Positions 43,553 through 51,974 of a stretch of 64,000 nt of DNA are shown piece after piece. The DNA is from Photobacterium aquimaris (lineage in GTDB: Bacteria; Pseudomonadota; Gammaproteobacteria; Enterobacterales; Vibrionaceae), in the NCBI RefSeq assembly GCF_002954455.1, contig NZ_MSCC01000002.1, positions 1,148,060-1,212,059 on the forward strand, read 5' to 3'. The notes under the pieces were generated by a model. That model was given only the letters and a program-made list of their open reading frames with translations, made no database searches and was not told the origin of the DNA. The stretch's first letter is position 1, and every line of letters starts with the position of its first letter. The translations under genes and the position numbers were made by a program.

Positions 43553-44890
43553 TTGAAAACACAAGACTTACTCGCTATCGGTCTAATGACCTTTGCACTT
43601 TTTTTAGGCGCTGGTAACTTGATCTTCCCCCCCGCAATGGGTCTCGACGCAGGAACATCATTAACATCAGCAATGAGTGGCTTCTTAGTAACCGCTGTTG
43701 GTCTACCCGCTTTTACTATTATTGTTCTTGGCCGTATTGGCAGCACAAAAAACCTTACTCAAGCATTACCCAAATGGTTAGCAACAACATTTTGGATTCT
43801 CTTATTTACAGCTATTGGACCTGCATTTGGCATGCCGCGTGCTGTTACCGTTGCTTATGAGATGGGACTAAAACCCTTTTTCAAAGCTGATCACCTAGTT
43901 GCTTTCTCTATTGTATTCTCCGCTATCACGTTACTTTTAGCCTTTAAACCAGGTAACCTCGTTAACTACATTGGTAAAATCATGACACCTGCACTGATTT
44001 TATTATTAGCTGGTTTAGGACTAGCAGCATTTATATCGCCACTTGGTGTTCCCGCGGCACCTTATGGTGACTATCAACACAGTCCTGTGACCAGTGGCTT
44101 AATTCAAGGCTACATGACCATGGATGCTATTGCAGCCGTTGGTTTTGGTTGGGTTATTATTCAAACTATTAAAGCTAAAGGGATCGTGACACAAAAAGGA
44201 ATTGCAAGCGTCTCATTTAAAGTCGCTATGATCTACTTTATATTGATGGGCAGTTGCTATATTGCAATGGGCTATGTAGGCGCAACATCAACCACTATTG
44301 CCACCCATGGCATGAACGGCAGTGTAATCCTTACTCGTTATGTTGCGGGTGAATTTGGCATCTATGGTCAATGGATATTAGCTGCAATTATTATTATGGC
44401 GTGTTTAACAACAACCGTTGGTTTAACCAATGCTTGTGCTGAATATTACCAACAAACATTCAAAGCATCATTTGGCTTAACGGCAACAATTATCGTGGTA
44501 TTAACAGGTATCATTGCCAATTTTGGTCTTGAAGATATTCTAAAGGTAAGTCTACCCGCTATTTTAGTTTTATGTCCTGTTGCAATTGCATTAGTGTTTG
44601 CCTCTTTAACAGCTTCCACTATTCATGTTTCGACACTGACGCACACATCAGTATTAGTCACCGCAATGGCTTTTGGTACTGTTGATGCTGTTAGTATTCT
44701 CGGTAAAATGCCGGCGGATCTTAATCAGTTTTTCAATGATACACTGCCGCTATATCAAGCACATGCTAGTTGGTTGCTGCCAACACTATTGATATTATTC
44801 GTAACAACAATAATGGCACGTCTACCTATGGTTGCTCGTAAATTCAATGTGGTTGATTACCGACTAGATTCAGCAGCTAAACATCAATAA
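43553..44890 (+). CDS. brnQ: BrnQ branched-chain amino acid carrier (copy 2)
   Basis: 445 residues from TTG 43553. It is clearly paralogous to copy 1 throughout (LIQGYMTMDAIAAVGFGWVI against LIQGYMTLDAIAAVAFGWVI). Twelve membrane helices; role as for copy 1. Upstream is CAGG with the same eight-base spacing and the same CATTTGAAAACA context as copy 1. An in-frame ATG at 43538 would add five residues but lacks a ribosome site. It has its own leader ORF and terminator, so the two copies are separate units, likely from an old duplication. Confidence 0.92.
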   Translation: MKTQDLLAIGLMTFALFLGAGNLIFPPAMGLDAGTSLTSAMSGFLVTAVGLPAFTIIVLGRIGSTKNLTQALPKWLATTFWILLFTAIGPAFGMPRAVTVAYEMGLKPFFKADHLVAFSIVFSAITLLLAFKPGNLVNYIGKIMTPALILLLAGLGLAAFISPLGVPAAPYGDYQHSPVTSGLIQGYMTMDAIAAVGFGWVIIQTIKAKGIVTQKGIASVSFKVAMIYFILMGSCYIAMGYVGATSTTIATHGMNGSVILTRYVAGEFGIYGQWILAAIIIMACLTTTVGLTNACAEYYQQTFKASFGLTATIIVVLTGIIANFGLEDILKVSLPAILVLCPVAIALVFASLTASTIHVSTLTHTSVLVTAMAFGTVDAVSILGKMPADLNQFFNDTLPLYQAHASWLLPTLLILFVTTIMARLPMVARKFNVVDYRLDSAAKHQ

Positions 44891-44952
44891 TATACTCAGT
44901 AAAGATAATTGGGGTTATCAATACTCGTCGTATTTCCTTATTGACTAAGCAT

Positions 44953-45006
44953 AAAAAAGCCTCTTATCTGCTTCAATACACATGAAGAGCAGTAAGAGGC
45001 TTTTTA
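44953..45006 (+). terminator. Bidirectional terminator after the second brnQ gene
   Basis: AAAAAAGCCTCTTA / TAAGAGGCTTTTT, a long stem with a 27-base internal loop, and T or A runs at both ends. Confidence 0.85.
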
Positions 45007-45027
45007 TTACACAATGATCACACTACC

Positions 45028-45204
45028 TTATTCAGGTAAACGCTCACCTGTCATGAATGCGTGTAAAATTTCAGGGGTTAATTCACCTGCTTCTTCTAAA
45101 CGCTTAAGCTCTGCCACAATTTTCTTTTGATCATCAATTGATGGAATCGGTAATTCTGGCTCTTTTTCATAATCATCAGGTAACGATAAATTAAGATCGT
45201 GCAT
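45028..45204 (-). CDS. Small acidic protein of unknown function, 58 aa
   Basis: 58 residues from ATG 45204 (AAGGG seven bases upstream); an in-frame start at 45237 is possible but lacks a ribosome site. Sequence starts MHDLNLSLPDDYEKEPELPI and ends with a helix (DDQKKIVAELKRLEEAGELT). Highly acidic and soluble. It lies downstream of the phosphohexomutase gene on the same strand, with about 95 bases between them. I know no function; similar small ORFs may sit beside pgm-type genes in vibrios. Confidence 0.65.
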   Translation of the reverse strand: MHDLNLSLPDDYEKEPELPIPSIDDQKKIVAELKRLEEAGELTPEILHAFMTGERLPE

Positions 45205-45300
45205 GGTAAACCCTTGGTTATCTAAAATTAATTTCAACTTTCACAATTATACACTGAAAATTGATCAGAGTTCAGCTTTACCACACTGCGATGATTCAAA

Positions 45301-47004
45301 TTACAATGATGCTTGATGCTGAGCAATTAATTGATCCATCGTTGCTTGTGCTCGGCGTTGAGCATGATCAAATGTCTCTTCTTGGCTCATTGGCTCAACT
45401 ACTTCATAGTAGCACTTTAACTTAGGCTCAGTGCCTGATGGTCGAACAACAACACGAGAACCATCTGCAAGATGATAAATCAACACATCACTGACAGGTA
45501 AATCAATCGCTTCAACAGTACCATCGGCAAAAGTACATAGTGATATTTTAAAATCTTCTGTACGAATGATCGCCAATCCTGCAATAACTTGAGGTGGCGT
45601 CGCGCGTAATGAGTCACCAATAGGAGCTGCGGTTGGATCGAGAGCAATACTACGTTGAGCGTTAATATATAACCCATACTCACGATAAATCGCTTCAAGT
45701 TGATCCCAAACCGTTTGGCCTGTAACTGCAAGTTCGGCAGTTAATTGGGCAAATGCAACTAAAGCTGATAATCCATCTTTATCCCATACGGTATTGCCAA
45801 TGGTGTAACCTAAAGCTTCTTCATAAGCAAAAAGGAATTGATGATCCGCCGTCTGACGTTCCATTGCGACATTGGTTAACCATTTAAAACCGGTTAATGT
45901 TTGGTAATATTGCACACCAAGGGCTATTGCAATTTTGCCTAACAGGGTCGATGACACAATTGTATTGCCGACTAAACTGGTTGATGCTTGAACGTGATTA
46001 AGCAAATAATAGCCAAATAATGTACCCACTTGATCACCCGTCAGCATTTTGTACTCACCGTCATCACAACGGGCGGCAACAGCAAAGCGGTCAGCATCAG
46101 GATCATTAGCACAGGCTAAAATTGCTCCATGTTGTTTCGCTTCGGCGATCACAAGATCCATTGCACCTGGTTCTTCAGGGTTTGGAAATTTAACTGTTGG
46201 AAAAGTACCATCAGGCTTGCGTTGCGCAGCAACACTGTAAACATGGCTAAAACCCGCATCTACTAATAACATTTCAGCCATCTCAGCACCAACACCATGC
46301 ATAGCGGTGTAAGCAAGACTAATATCTTGTGGGTTATGGTGGTTATTAAGTAATGGGTTACTATTTATTGCTCGACGATATGCTTGATAATAAACATCAT
46401 CAAGCCACACTAATAATCCCTTAGCTTCGGCTTCAGCTAGATCCATAAGGTGTATTTCAGATTGAGTTGCTTTATCAATTTCCGCTGCAATTCCAGCATC
46501 ATGAGGTGGAATTATCTGCGCACCATTATTCCAATAAACTTTAAAACCATTATAAGCTGGCGGGTTATGGCTGGCGGTCACAACAACAGCCGCTGCCGTT
46601 TGTAAGTGCTTAACCCCAAATGCGACAATCGGTGTTGCAGCAACTTTGGTAGTGAGATAAACCTTTATACCTTGGGCTGCTAATGCGGCTGCCGTATCAT
46701 GAGCAAATTGACGTGAATCAGGGCGACCATCATAACCAATCACCACCCCTTTATGAGCTGCTGCATTATCTGTACGTAATAAATACTGACCAAGCCCAGT
46801 TGCAGTTTCTTGAATAACTAAACGGTTCATTCGGTTAGGACCTGCACCAACGACACCTCGTAAACCAGCAGTACCAAACTCTAAACGTCCATTAAAACGA
46901 TCAGCTAATTCAGCTGTCGCATTATCCGCGACTAATTGTTGTAATTCTTGACGTGATTTAGGGTCAGGGTCACGTTGTAACCAACGTGTAATTTCATTAT
47001 TCAT
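45301..47004 (-). CDS. Phospho-sugar mutase (phosphoglucomutase/phosphomannomutase)
   Basis: 567 residues of the alpha-D-phosphohexomutase family. Catalytic phosphoserine loop TASHNPPAYNGFKVYW near residue 145, metal loop DPDADRFAVA near 305, sugar loop YEEALGYTIG near 393 and phosphate-binding loop RPSGTEPKLKCYYEVV near 525. The N-terminal FGTAGLRGVVGAGPNRMNRL is the pattern of the PgcA/PGM2-type enzymes rather than E. coli Pgm. It interconverts hexose 1- and 6-phosphates for cell-envelope sugar synthesis or glycogen use. Confidence 0.93.
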   Translation of the reverse strand: MNNEITRWLQRDPDPKSRQELQQLVADNATAELADRFNGRLEFGTAGLRGVVGAGPNRMNRLVIQETATGLGQYLLRTDNAAAHKGVVIGYDGRPDSRQFAHDTAAALAAQGIKVYLTTKVAATPIVAFGVKHLQTAAAVVVTASHNPPAYNGFKVYWNNGAQIIPPHDAGIAAEIDKATQSEIHLMDLAEAEAKGLLVWLDDVYYQAYRRAINSNPLLNNHHNPQDISLAYTAMHGVGAEMAEMLLVDAGFSHVYSVAAQRKPDGTFPTVKFPNPEEPGAMDLVIAEAKQHGAILACANDPDADRFAVAARCDDGEYKMLTGDQVGTLFGYYLLNHVQASTSLVGNTIVSSTLLGKIAIALGVQYYQTLTGFKWLTNVAMERQTADHQFLFAYEEALGYTIGNTVWDKDGLSALVAFAQLTAELAVTGQTVWDQLEAIYREYGLYINAQRSIALDPTAAPIGDSLRATPPQVIAGLAIIRTEDFKISLCTFADGTVEAIDLPVSDVLIYHLADGSRVVVRPSGTEPKLKCYYEVVEPMSQEETFDHAQRRAQATMDQLIAQHQASL

Positions 47005-47334
47005 CGTTATTATCCTAGTACGTTTATCATCATTACTGCGCGGTGATAATGGATGAGTTCTTATAAAAACGCAGGCACTACCATCATATATTTATGTATC
47101 ATTGCTATCTTACCGGAAATGCAAATGATAAACAATCTCATTAAGGTATGCTCTATTCCAATGAATTACAACCGTCTTCAAGCAAGATTTAATTCGAAAA
47201 CGGTTACGTTTGTATAATTATTTTATGGCACTTATTGTTAAATATTCATTTAAACAGTAATACTTAATAATTATCTCGACAAATATTTAGCTATAAAAAA
47301 AGCCTCAAAAGAGACTTTTTTAAATTCGCGGTAT
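47005..47334. other. Intergenic region between the phosphohexomutase and DUF2058 genes
   Basis: 330 bases on the minus-strand side, AT-rich. Contains the terminator of the DUF2058 gene (47295-47321). No further feature is recognised. Confidence 0.4.
47295..47321 (-). terminator. Terminator after the DUF2058 gene
   Basis: AAAAAAAGCCTC / GAGACTTTTTT, imperfect stem, 4-base loop, T run on both strands. Confidence 0.7.
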
Positions 47335-47856
47335 TTACCACATCAGATCATCAGGAATAACGAAATCTGCATATGGGTCATCTTCATCACTGATACTTTC
47401 ATCAACCACATTATTAAGCACAATCGACTCTTGATCACGCAATGCGATTTTATCAGCGACGGCGGCTGGAATAATTTCGTAACCATCAAGATAACGTGCG
47501 ATAGCAAGACGACCATTAACAAGTTGTGCTTGCATTAGCTTATCGACATAAATTTTCTTAACCGTTGTACCATCAGTAAAGTTATAACCAATATCACCAC
47601 TACTGCGATCTAAGCGGTTCATCTCAATCAGTTGTTTTACCTGCGCTAAAAATGCTTTTTGTTGTGCATCTTCATCTCGCTGACGGTTGAGTGCTTTATC
47701 TTTCTCTAACTGAGAGATTCGATTTTCCTCAACAGCAGCTTTTGCTTCTTTCGCTTGAGTACGTGATTTTTTGTTTGTCTTACCTGCTTTTTTTAGCTTT
47801 TTCTTATCAATAAGACCCGCTTTTAGCATTTGCTCTTGTAGGCTTAGCTTTGCCAT
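47335..47856 (-). CDS. YaiL/DUF2058-family nucleoprotein
   Basis: 173 residues. The N-terminal basic helical region (LSLQEQMLKAGLIDKKKLKK, then a Lys/Arg/Gln-rich coil to residue 70) and the C-terminal folded part (FTDGTTVKKIYVDKLMQAQL) fit DUF2058 (YaiL). The family is described as nucleic-acid associated; the function is not established. The acidic tail (DEDDPYADFVIPDDLMW) is typical. Own transcription unit with a terminator 15 bases after the stop. Confidence 0.87.
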   Translation of the reverse strand: MAKLSLQEQMLKAGLIDKKKLKKAGKTNKKSRTQAKEAKAAVEENRISQLEKDKALNRQRDEDAQQKAFLAQVKQLIEMNRLDRSSGDIGYNFTDGTTVKKIYVDKLMQAQLVNGRLAIARYLDGYEIIPAAVADKIALRDQESIVLNNVVDESISDEDDPYADFVIPDDLMW

Positions 47857-48103
47857 TGAAACTCCATCAATTACTCATGGCGATGAGTAATAATTACATT
47901 CATAGATTAATGAAGACTATTATCTCTGTTTGCTCTAAAACAGGTCAAGTATTGCTGCACATAGATATCTTGATTATTACAATCAATACCTCAAGTAAAT
48001 CACTCCGACCCTTTATAAGCAACAATACTAAAAATAAATTCAATATACATTTTTAGCATTAAAATGTCGGAAAATGCTGATTATTTAATCTATTTTTTAT
48101 ATT

Positions 48104-48133
48104 ATGATTATTAACATACCTATTAATAATCAT
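48104..48133. repeat. Inverted repeat before the 27-codon ORF and DUF937 gene
   Basis: ATGATTATTAA (48104-48114) and TTAATAATCAT (48123-48133), an 11-bp perfect inverted repeat with an eight-base gap; candidate operator or hairpin. The remaining 47857-48161 shows nothing else that I can name. Confidence 0.4.
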
Positions 48134-48161
48134 TGGAAATAAACTCAGCAGGGAATATAAC

Positions 48162-48245
48162 ATGGGCTTATTGAGTTTTGTGCATAACATTAGCATCACG
48201 ATTTTTAGTAACCGCATAAATAACTTATCGAGCAAGGAATTATAA
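48162..48245 (+). CDS. Small ORF, 27 codons, possibly the remnant of a LysM/Kbp protein start
   Basis: ATG 48162 to TAA 48245, preceded by AGGGAA at eight bases. The peptide opens MGLLSFVHN, recalling the MGLFNFVKD opening of Kbp/YgaU (BON-LysM) proteins. It ends two bases before the DUF937 start and may be translationally coupled to it. Could be a short leader, a vestigial gene or chance. Confidence 0.35.
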   Translation: MGLLSFVHNISITIFSNRINNLSSKEL

Positions 48246-48247
48246 TC

Positions 48248-48730
48248 ATGGATATGGTCGAAATAGTTCGTCTTGGGGCACAATTTTTTAATCAATCACG
48301 TGCAAATACTCAAGCTGTTGATGAAAACAGTATCTTTACTGCACTCTCTCATTTGTTAGATGGAAACGATCAAGGTCAGAATGTAGATCTGCAAAGTATT
48401 ATTAAAGCACTCAATCAAGCCGAGCTCTCGAATATTGCTGATTCTTGGCTTAGTAATGACGTCAACGCGCATATTTCAGCAACAAATATTACTACTATCT
48501 TTAGTGTCGAAAAACTTACTGCCTTTAGTTCTGAGCTCAACATGCCAGAACAAGACGTTATCTTAGGCTTACAAGATGCATTACCCACAATGATAGACCA
48601 AGCCAGTCCTGGTGGAGATATTGATCATAACTTACTGATTCAGCCTGCTGGCGAAATCCACAGTATTGATGACTTAATGGATATCAATAATCTGAAAAGT
48701 TTTGCTTCAACCATCTTTGGTAAAAAGTAG
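48248..48730 (+). CDS. DUF937 (YidB-like) protein
   Basis: 160 residues. The YidB-type pattern: NIADSWLSNDVNAHISATNI near residue 76, LQDALPTMIDQASPGGDIDH near 108, mirroring the family SW(L/I)-GxN and LP-x-x-x-D-x-x-(T/S)P-G signatures. No signal peptide. Function unknown; E. coli YidB is soluble. The ATG follows AAGGA nine bases upstream. The last 15 residues form an acidic-to-basic tail (NNLKSFASTIFGKK). Confidence 0.82.
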   Translation: MDMVEIVRLGAQFFNQSRANTQAVDENSIFTALSHLLDGNDQGQNVDLQSIIKALNQAELSNIADSWLSNDVNAHISATNITTIFSVEKLTAFSSELNMPEQDVILGLQDALPTMIDQASPGGDIDHNLLIQPAGEIHSIDDLMDINNLKSFASTIFGKK

Positions 48731-48743
48731 CGCTGTTACTATT

Positions 48744-48784
48744 ATAATCCGCAACCGATATACGCTATCGATTATGCGGATTAT
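48744..48784. terminator. Inverted repeat between the DUF937 gene and astB
   Basis: ATAATCCGCA / TGCGGATTAT, 10-bp stem, overlapping the astB stop codon. Without a T run it is a weak terminator. Confidence 0.4.
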
Positions 48785-50118
48785 ACCCGTTGAAAATCAT
48801 ACACTGAGCCTAACTTTAAAATATACGTTAGCTCGTCTAATGCAGTATGTGACTCAATTAATAAGGATGGATCGGCTAAATCTGCTTCCACTAACCGATC
48901 ACGATAATGTAAATCAATCCACTCTTGTAAGCGTTTAAATAACGTCTCAGTTAAAAATACTGCAGGATTGACAGCTTGGCGCTCTTTATCACTCAATACA
49001 ACTTTGAGACGTAAACACGCAGGCCCGCCACCATTTTGCATACTCTGACTTAAATCAAATAAATCAACCCGATTAATACCAACCTGCGCTTGCAATAACT
49101 GCTGTATATACTCCCATATACTCGCATTATATTGACACTCCTGTGGCAAAATTAAACTCACATCACCGTTAGGCAACGTCACTAATTGCGAATTAAATAA
49201 ATAGCTACTAACAGCATCATCAACACTCACCACATCATTTGGTACTTCTATAATAGAAAAATCTACACCCATTTTGTGTTGTAGTTGTTGATAAATATTC
49301 GCTTGATCTAAAAATGCATCTTGATGACAAAACAACATTTGTTGATTACCGACAGCAATAACATCATTGTGAAACACACCGTGATCAACCACTGCTGGGT
49401 TTTGTTGTGCCATCACGACCTGTTGTGGCGCTAACTGATGCAAACGTGCAATAGCAGTACTGGCTTCATAAGTTTGCCGCGCAGGATAACGTTGAGGGGC
49501 TGATTGGTAACGGTCAAAGCCATAACGTCCAAACACGAACATTTCAACGCCTTGTTCACCGTGTTGATCACAAAAACGCATGTGATTCGCTGATCCCTCA
49601 TCTCCTAAGTATTCAGATGCTGGTAGCGGTGGATGATGGCAAAAATGATTATCATCATTAAACATCGCCGACAAAATGCTTGATGTTGTTTGATGTTCAA
49701 TAGAACGATGGAAATGACTGACTAAATTAGCAGGAGTAAAATGAATACGATTATCACTCGTATCTGCGGAAGGTGATACTGTTGCAGCATTAGCCGCCCA
49801 CATACTTGATGCCGAACAACAGCTGGTTAATAGCTTTGGGGCTTGCTGTGCTGCTTGTTGTAACACACGGCGATCACTACCACTAAAACCAAGTCGACGT
49901 AATATTCTTATATCTGGCCGTATTTGAGGAGCAATAACACCTTGTAATAATCCAAGATTAGCCAACGCCTTCATTTTATGAAGGCCTTGTAAGGCTGCAT
50001 TTTTAGGATTAGAAACATCGTGGCTATGTGTTAGCGACGCAATATTACCCACAGATAAGCCACTATAATTATGCGTAGGCCCAACCAACCCATCAAAATT
50101 AGCTTCATATGCAATCAT
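48781..50118 (-). CDS. astB: N-succinylarginine dihydrolase AstB
   Basis: 445 residues from the ATG at 50118 (MIAYEANFDGLVGPTHNYSG). AstB opens with exactly this kind of run and has the catalytic amidinotransferase-like features: FHNDVIAVGNQQMLFCHQ (near residue 245) and SMQNGGGPACLRLKVVLS near the end (catalytic Cys in GGPACLR). It converts N2-succinylarginine to N2-succinylornithine, ammonia and CO2, the second step of the AST arginine catabolic pathway. The other ast genes are not in the window. An upstream in-frame ATG (50130) adds four residues. Confidence 0.96.
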   Translation of the reverse strand: MIAYEANFDGLVGPTHNYSGLSVGNIASLTHSHDVSNPKNAALQGLHKMKALANLGLLQGVIAPQIRPDIRILRRLGFSGSDRRVLQQAAQQAPKLLTSCCSASSMWAANAATVSPSADTSDNRIHFTPANLVSHFHRSIEHQTTSSILSAMFNDDNHFCHHPPLPASEYLGDEGSANHMRFCDQHGEQGVEMFVFGRYGFDRYQSAPQRYPARQTYEASTAIARLHQLAPQQVVMAQQNPAVVDHGVFHNDVIAVGNQQMLFCHQDAFLDQANIYQQLQHKMGVDFSIIEVPNDVVSVDDAVSSYLFNSQLVTLPNGDVSLILPQECQYNASIWEYIQQLLQAQVGINRVDLFDLSQSMQNGGGPACLRLKVVLSDKERQAVNPAVFLTETLFKRLQEWIDLHYRDRLVEADLADPSLLIESHTALDELTYILKLGSVYDFQRV

Positions 50119-50447
50119 TCCTTCCTCCATGATATGAGCTGTCTTTCTTTATAGTATAGCTGGCAACTCTTTATCGTATTTCAGCACAGGTTAAGATCTG
50201 ATCGTTTATGATACCTATAAGTAATATTTAGCCTCTTTATTACCATTGGTCTCAATCTTTTATAAAAAAACAGTTAAAAAACGCCATTTAATTATTGCGT
50301 AAAGGCATCAACATCCTTTAAAATCAACTCATCCGATGAGTCTTATAAGTATTTTTTATAAAGAATACCAGTTGTACTACTGTAAATAATAGCTACAATG
50401 CCCTGCCCCAAACCCAAGTGTGGCATTTCAAACTAAGGTTATGCTCT
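50119..50447. other. Intergenic region between astB and maoC-like gene
   Basis: 330 bases between divergent genes, AT-rich. Promoters for both must lie here; I see no clear operator palindrome. Confidence 0.35.
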
Positions 50448-51137
50448 ATGAAAGTAAAAGTAGTCGATTTTATCAAACGTAAGCGTGAAGTGTTATCACA
50501 TCACCCGTTTGAGTTTAAAGACTGGCTATCACCATCAATCCGTGATTATTGGATTGAATTCCTTAATAAAGCCAACAGCAGTCATTTTGCGACTTGGGTT
50601 AAAGATCATAACCTCGTATCGATATCTAATGGTGAAGCGGTTTCTGAGCCTGCTGTTATTGAGATCCACCCAGAAGCAACTAAAGTTATGGATGAGCTTA
50701 CAGCTTCATTAGGTGAAGAGATTCATGTTGGTGAATGGTTAACTGTTGATCAACTACGCATTAATAATTTTGCCAATGTTACCGAAGATCATCAGTGGAT
50801 TCATACTGATCCGCAAAAAGCTGCTGTAGAGTCTCCTTTCAAAACAACCATTGCCCATGGTTTTTTAACGTTGTCGCTTCTTTCTGTGTTAACTGACAGT
50901 GTTGATCCTGCGAGTCCAAAGTTTCCATCAGCAAAAATGACTGTCAATTATGGTCTTAACCAAGTTAGATTCCCTTATCCAGTTAAGAGTGGTGTTAATA
51001 TTCGTGCCAGAACAAAAATTCAATCAGTAACACCGATTAAGCGTGGTTTAGAAATCGTGCAAGAAATTACAGTTGAGATCGAAGGCTGTCGTCGTCCAGC
51101 GTGTGTGGCTGAATCAGTAATGCGCCTTTATTTCTAA
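50448..51137 (+). CDS. MaoC-family (R)-specific enoyl-CoA hydratase-like protein
   Basis: 229 residues from ATG 50448 (AAGG about nine bases upstream). The C-terminal hot-dog domain has the MaoC dehydratase signature: NFANVTEDHQWIHTDPQKAA (catalytic Asp and His) followed by ESPFKTTIAHGFLTLSLLSV. The first 75 residues form a helical extension (FEFKDWLSPSIRDYWIEFLN). Family members hydrate trans-2-enoyl-CoA to R-3-hydroxyacyl-CoA, supplying polyhydroxyalkanoate or fatty-acid metabolism. The exact substrate is unknown. Confidence 0.88.
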   Translation: MKVKVVDFIKRKREVLSHHPFEFKDWLSPSIRDYWIEFLNKANSSHFATWVKDHNLVSISNGEAVSEPAVIEIHPEATKVMDELTASLGEEIHVGEWLTVDQLRINNFANVTEDHQWIHTDPQKAAVESPFKTTIAHGFLTLSLLSVLTDSVDPASPKFPSAKMTVNYGLNQVRFPYPVKSGVNIRARTKIQSVTPIKRGLEIVQEITVEIEGCRRPACVAESVMRLYF

Positions 51138-51166
51138 GATATACGTTACCCAAGCTTTCCCTATTC

Positions 51167-51191
51167 AAAAAAGTCGATTCGTCGACTTTTT
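51167..51191 (+). terminator. Terminator after the MaoC-family gene
   Basis: AAAAAAGTCGA / TCGACTTTTT stem with a 4-base TTCG loop. Confidence 0.85.
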
Positions 51192-51375
51192 GTCTATCTC
51201 CACAATCCCAAGCAAAGCAAAGCAAAAAACAACATTCAATTCATAATGTTATTACGCTTACATTTTTTCGTGTCTTTATCATCTAATAGTGTAAACCTAA
51301 CTTTTCATAAATAATCATTTACCCGATGAAGAAGACTGGTATGGTAGCCGAACATTTTTTTAGCTAGGCATCATT

Positions 51376-51495
51376 ATGAACAAGTGGATCAAATTCATTC
51401 CTCTCATTTTATTAATTGGCTATTTCATCACTTATGATGTTTTTAACCAAGTAAGTCAGCCGACACCAACAGAACAAACAACAAACAACCAGTAA
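51376..51495 (+). CDS. Small single-helix membrane protein, 39 aa
   Basis: ATG 51376 to TAA 51495. The peptide is MNKWIKFIPLILLIGYFITY followed by a polar, Thr/Gln-rich tail. Positive charge before and polar tail after fit a type II anchor. AGG lies eight to ten bases upstream. Isolated in a long intergenic region; composition is gene-like. Unknown function. Confidence 0.5.
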   Translation: MNKWIKFIPLILLIGYFITYDVFNQVSQPTPTEQTTNNQ

Positions 51496-51723
51496 AGAAT
51501 CTATAACTAAAAATAGTTAGATCATACATAGATTAGAGGTAGCATGGTAAGCAATCCATGCTCTTACTGATTACGCCGCTTCAGAGTATTATTCGCTTCA
51601 TATCCTCATTCTTCGTTTCTACTCCAAAATCAGTTTTACTTCATCCATTAGCATTTACAATAATAAACTCTCACTATTTTTTTACACTACCGCTATCAAC
51701 CAACAACAAATAGTAACCTTAAC

Positions 51724-51874
51724 TTGCAATTATCGTTATTTTCATATTAAAAATGTGATGCTATTCTTATTTTATCATCTAGAAAACATTAAGATTCTCT
51801 AGACAAGCCATAATTGAAGACATGTTACCAAATCACATTTGTTCCAGTTTATAGGATGTGATTTGGCTTTTTTT
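51724..51874 (+). ncRNA. Candidate small RNA before lplA
   Basis: A strong terminator (51828-51874) ends a stretch with no gene, about 330 bases past the nearest upstream ORF. A weak TTGCAA...TATTAA pair lies around 51723-51750. The 5' end is not determined; it may instead be an lplA leader attenuator. Confidence 0.25.
51828..51874 (+). terminator. Strong free-standing terminator before lplA
   Basis: CCAAATCACAT (51828-51838) / ATGTGATTTGG (51856-51866), an 11-bp stem with a 17-base loop followed by CTTTTTTT. Lies about 100 bases before lplA. Confidence 0.85.
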
Positions 51875-51974
51875 CATTTATTGCTAGCTAACAATACTCC
51901 CGCTCTATATTGACTGCTTTACCTCTACCAAATGACAAGGTAAATTCATCGCATCCACATTTAGTCAGGTATGC

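Larger units (their letters stand above)
51496..51974. other. Intergenic region before lplA
   Basis: 480 bases without an ORF I can support. It contains a free-standing terminator hairpin (51828-51874) and AT-rich sequence that could hold a small RNA, plus the lplA promoter. Confidence 0.4.

Noticed and set aside
47850..48056. 68-codon plus-strand ORF before the DUF937 gene
   Set aside because: Starts inside the minus-strand DUF2058 gene's promoter region, biased AT codons, no homology recognised.
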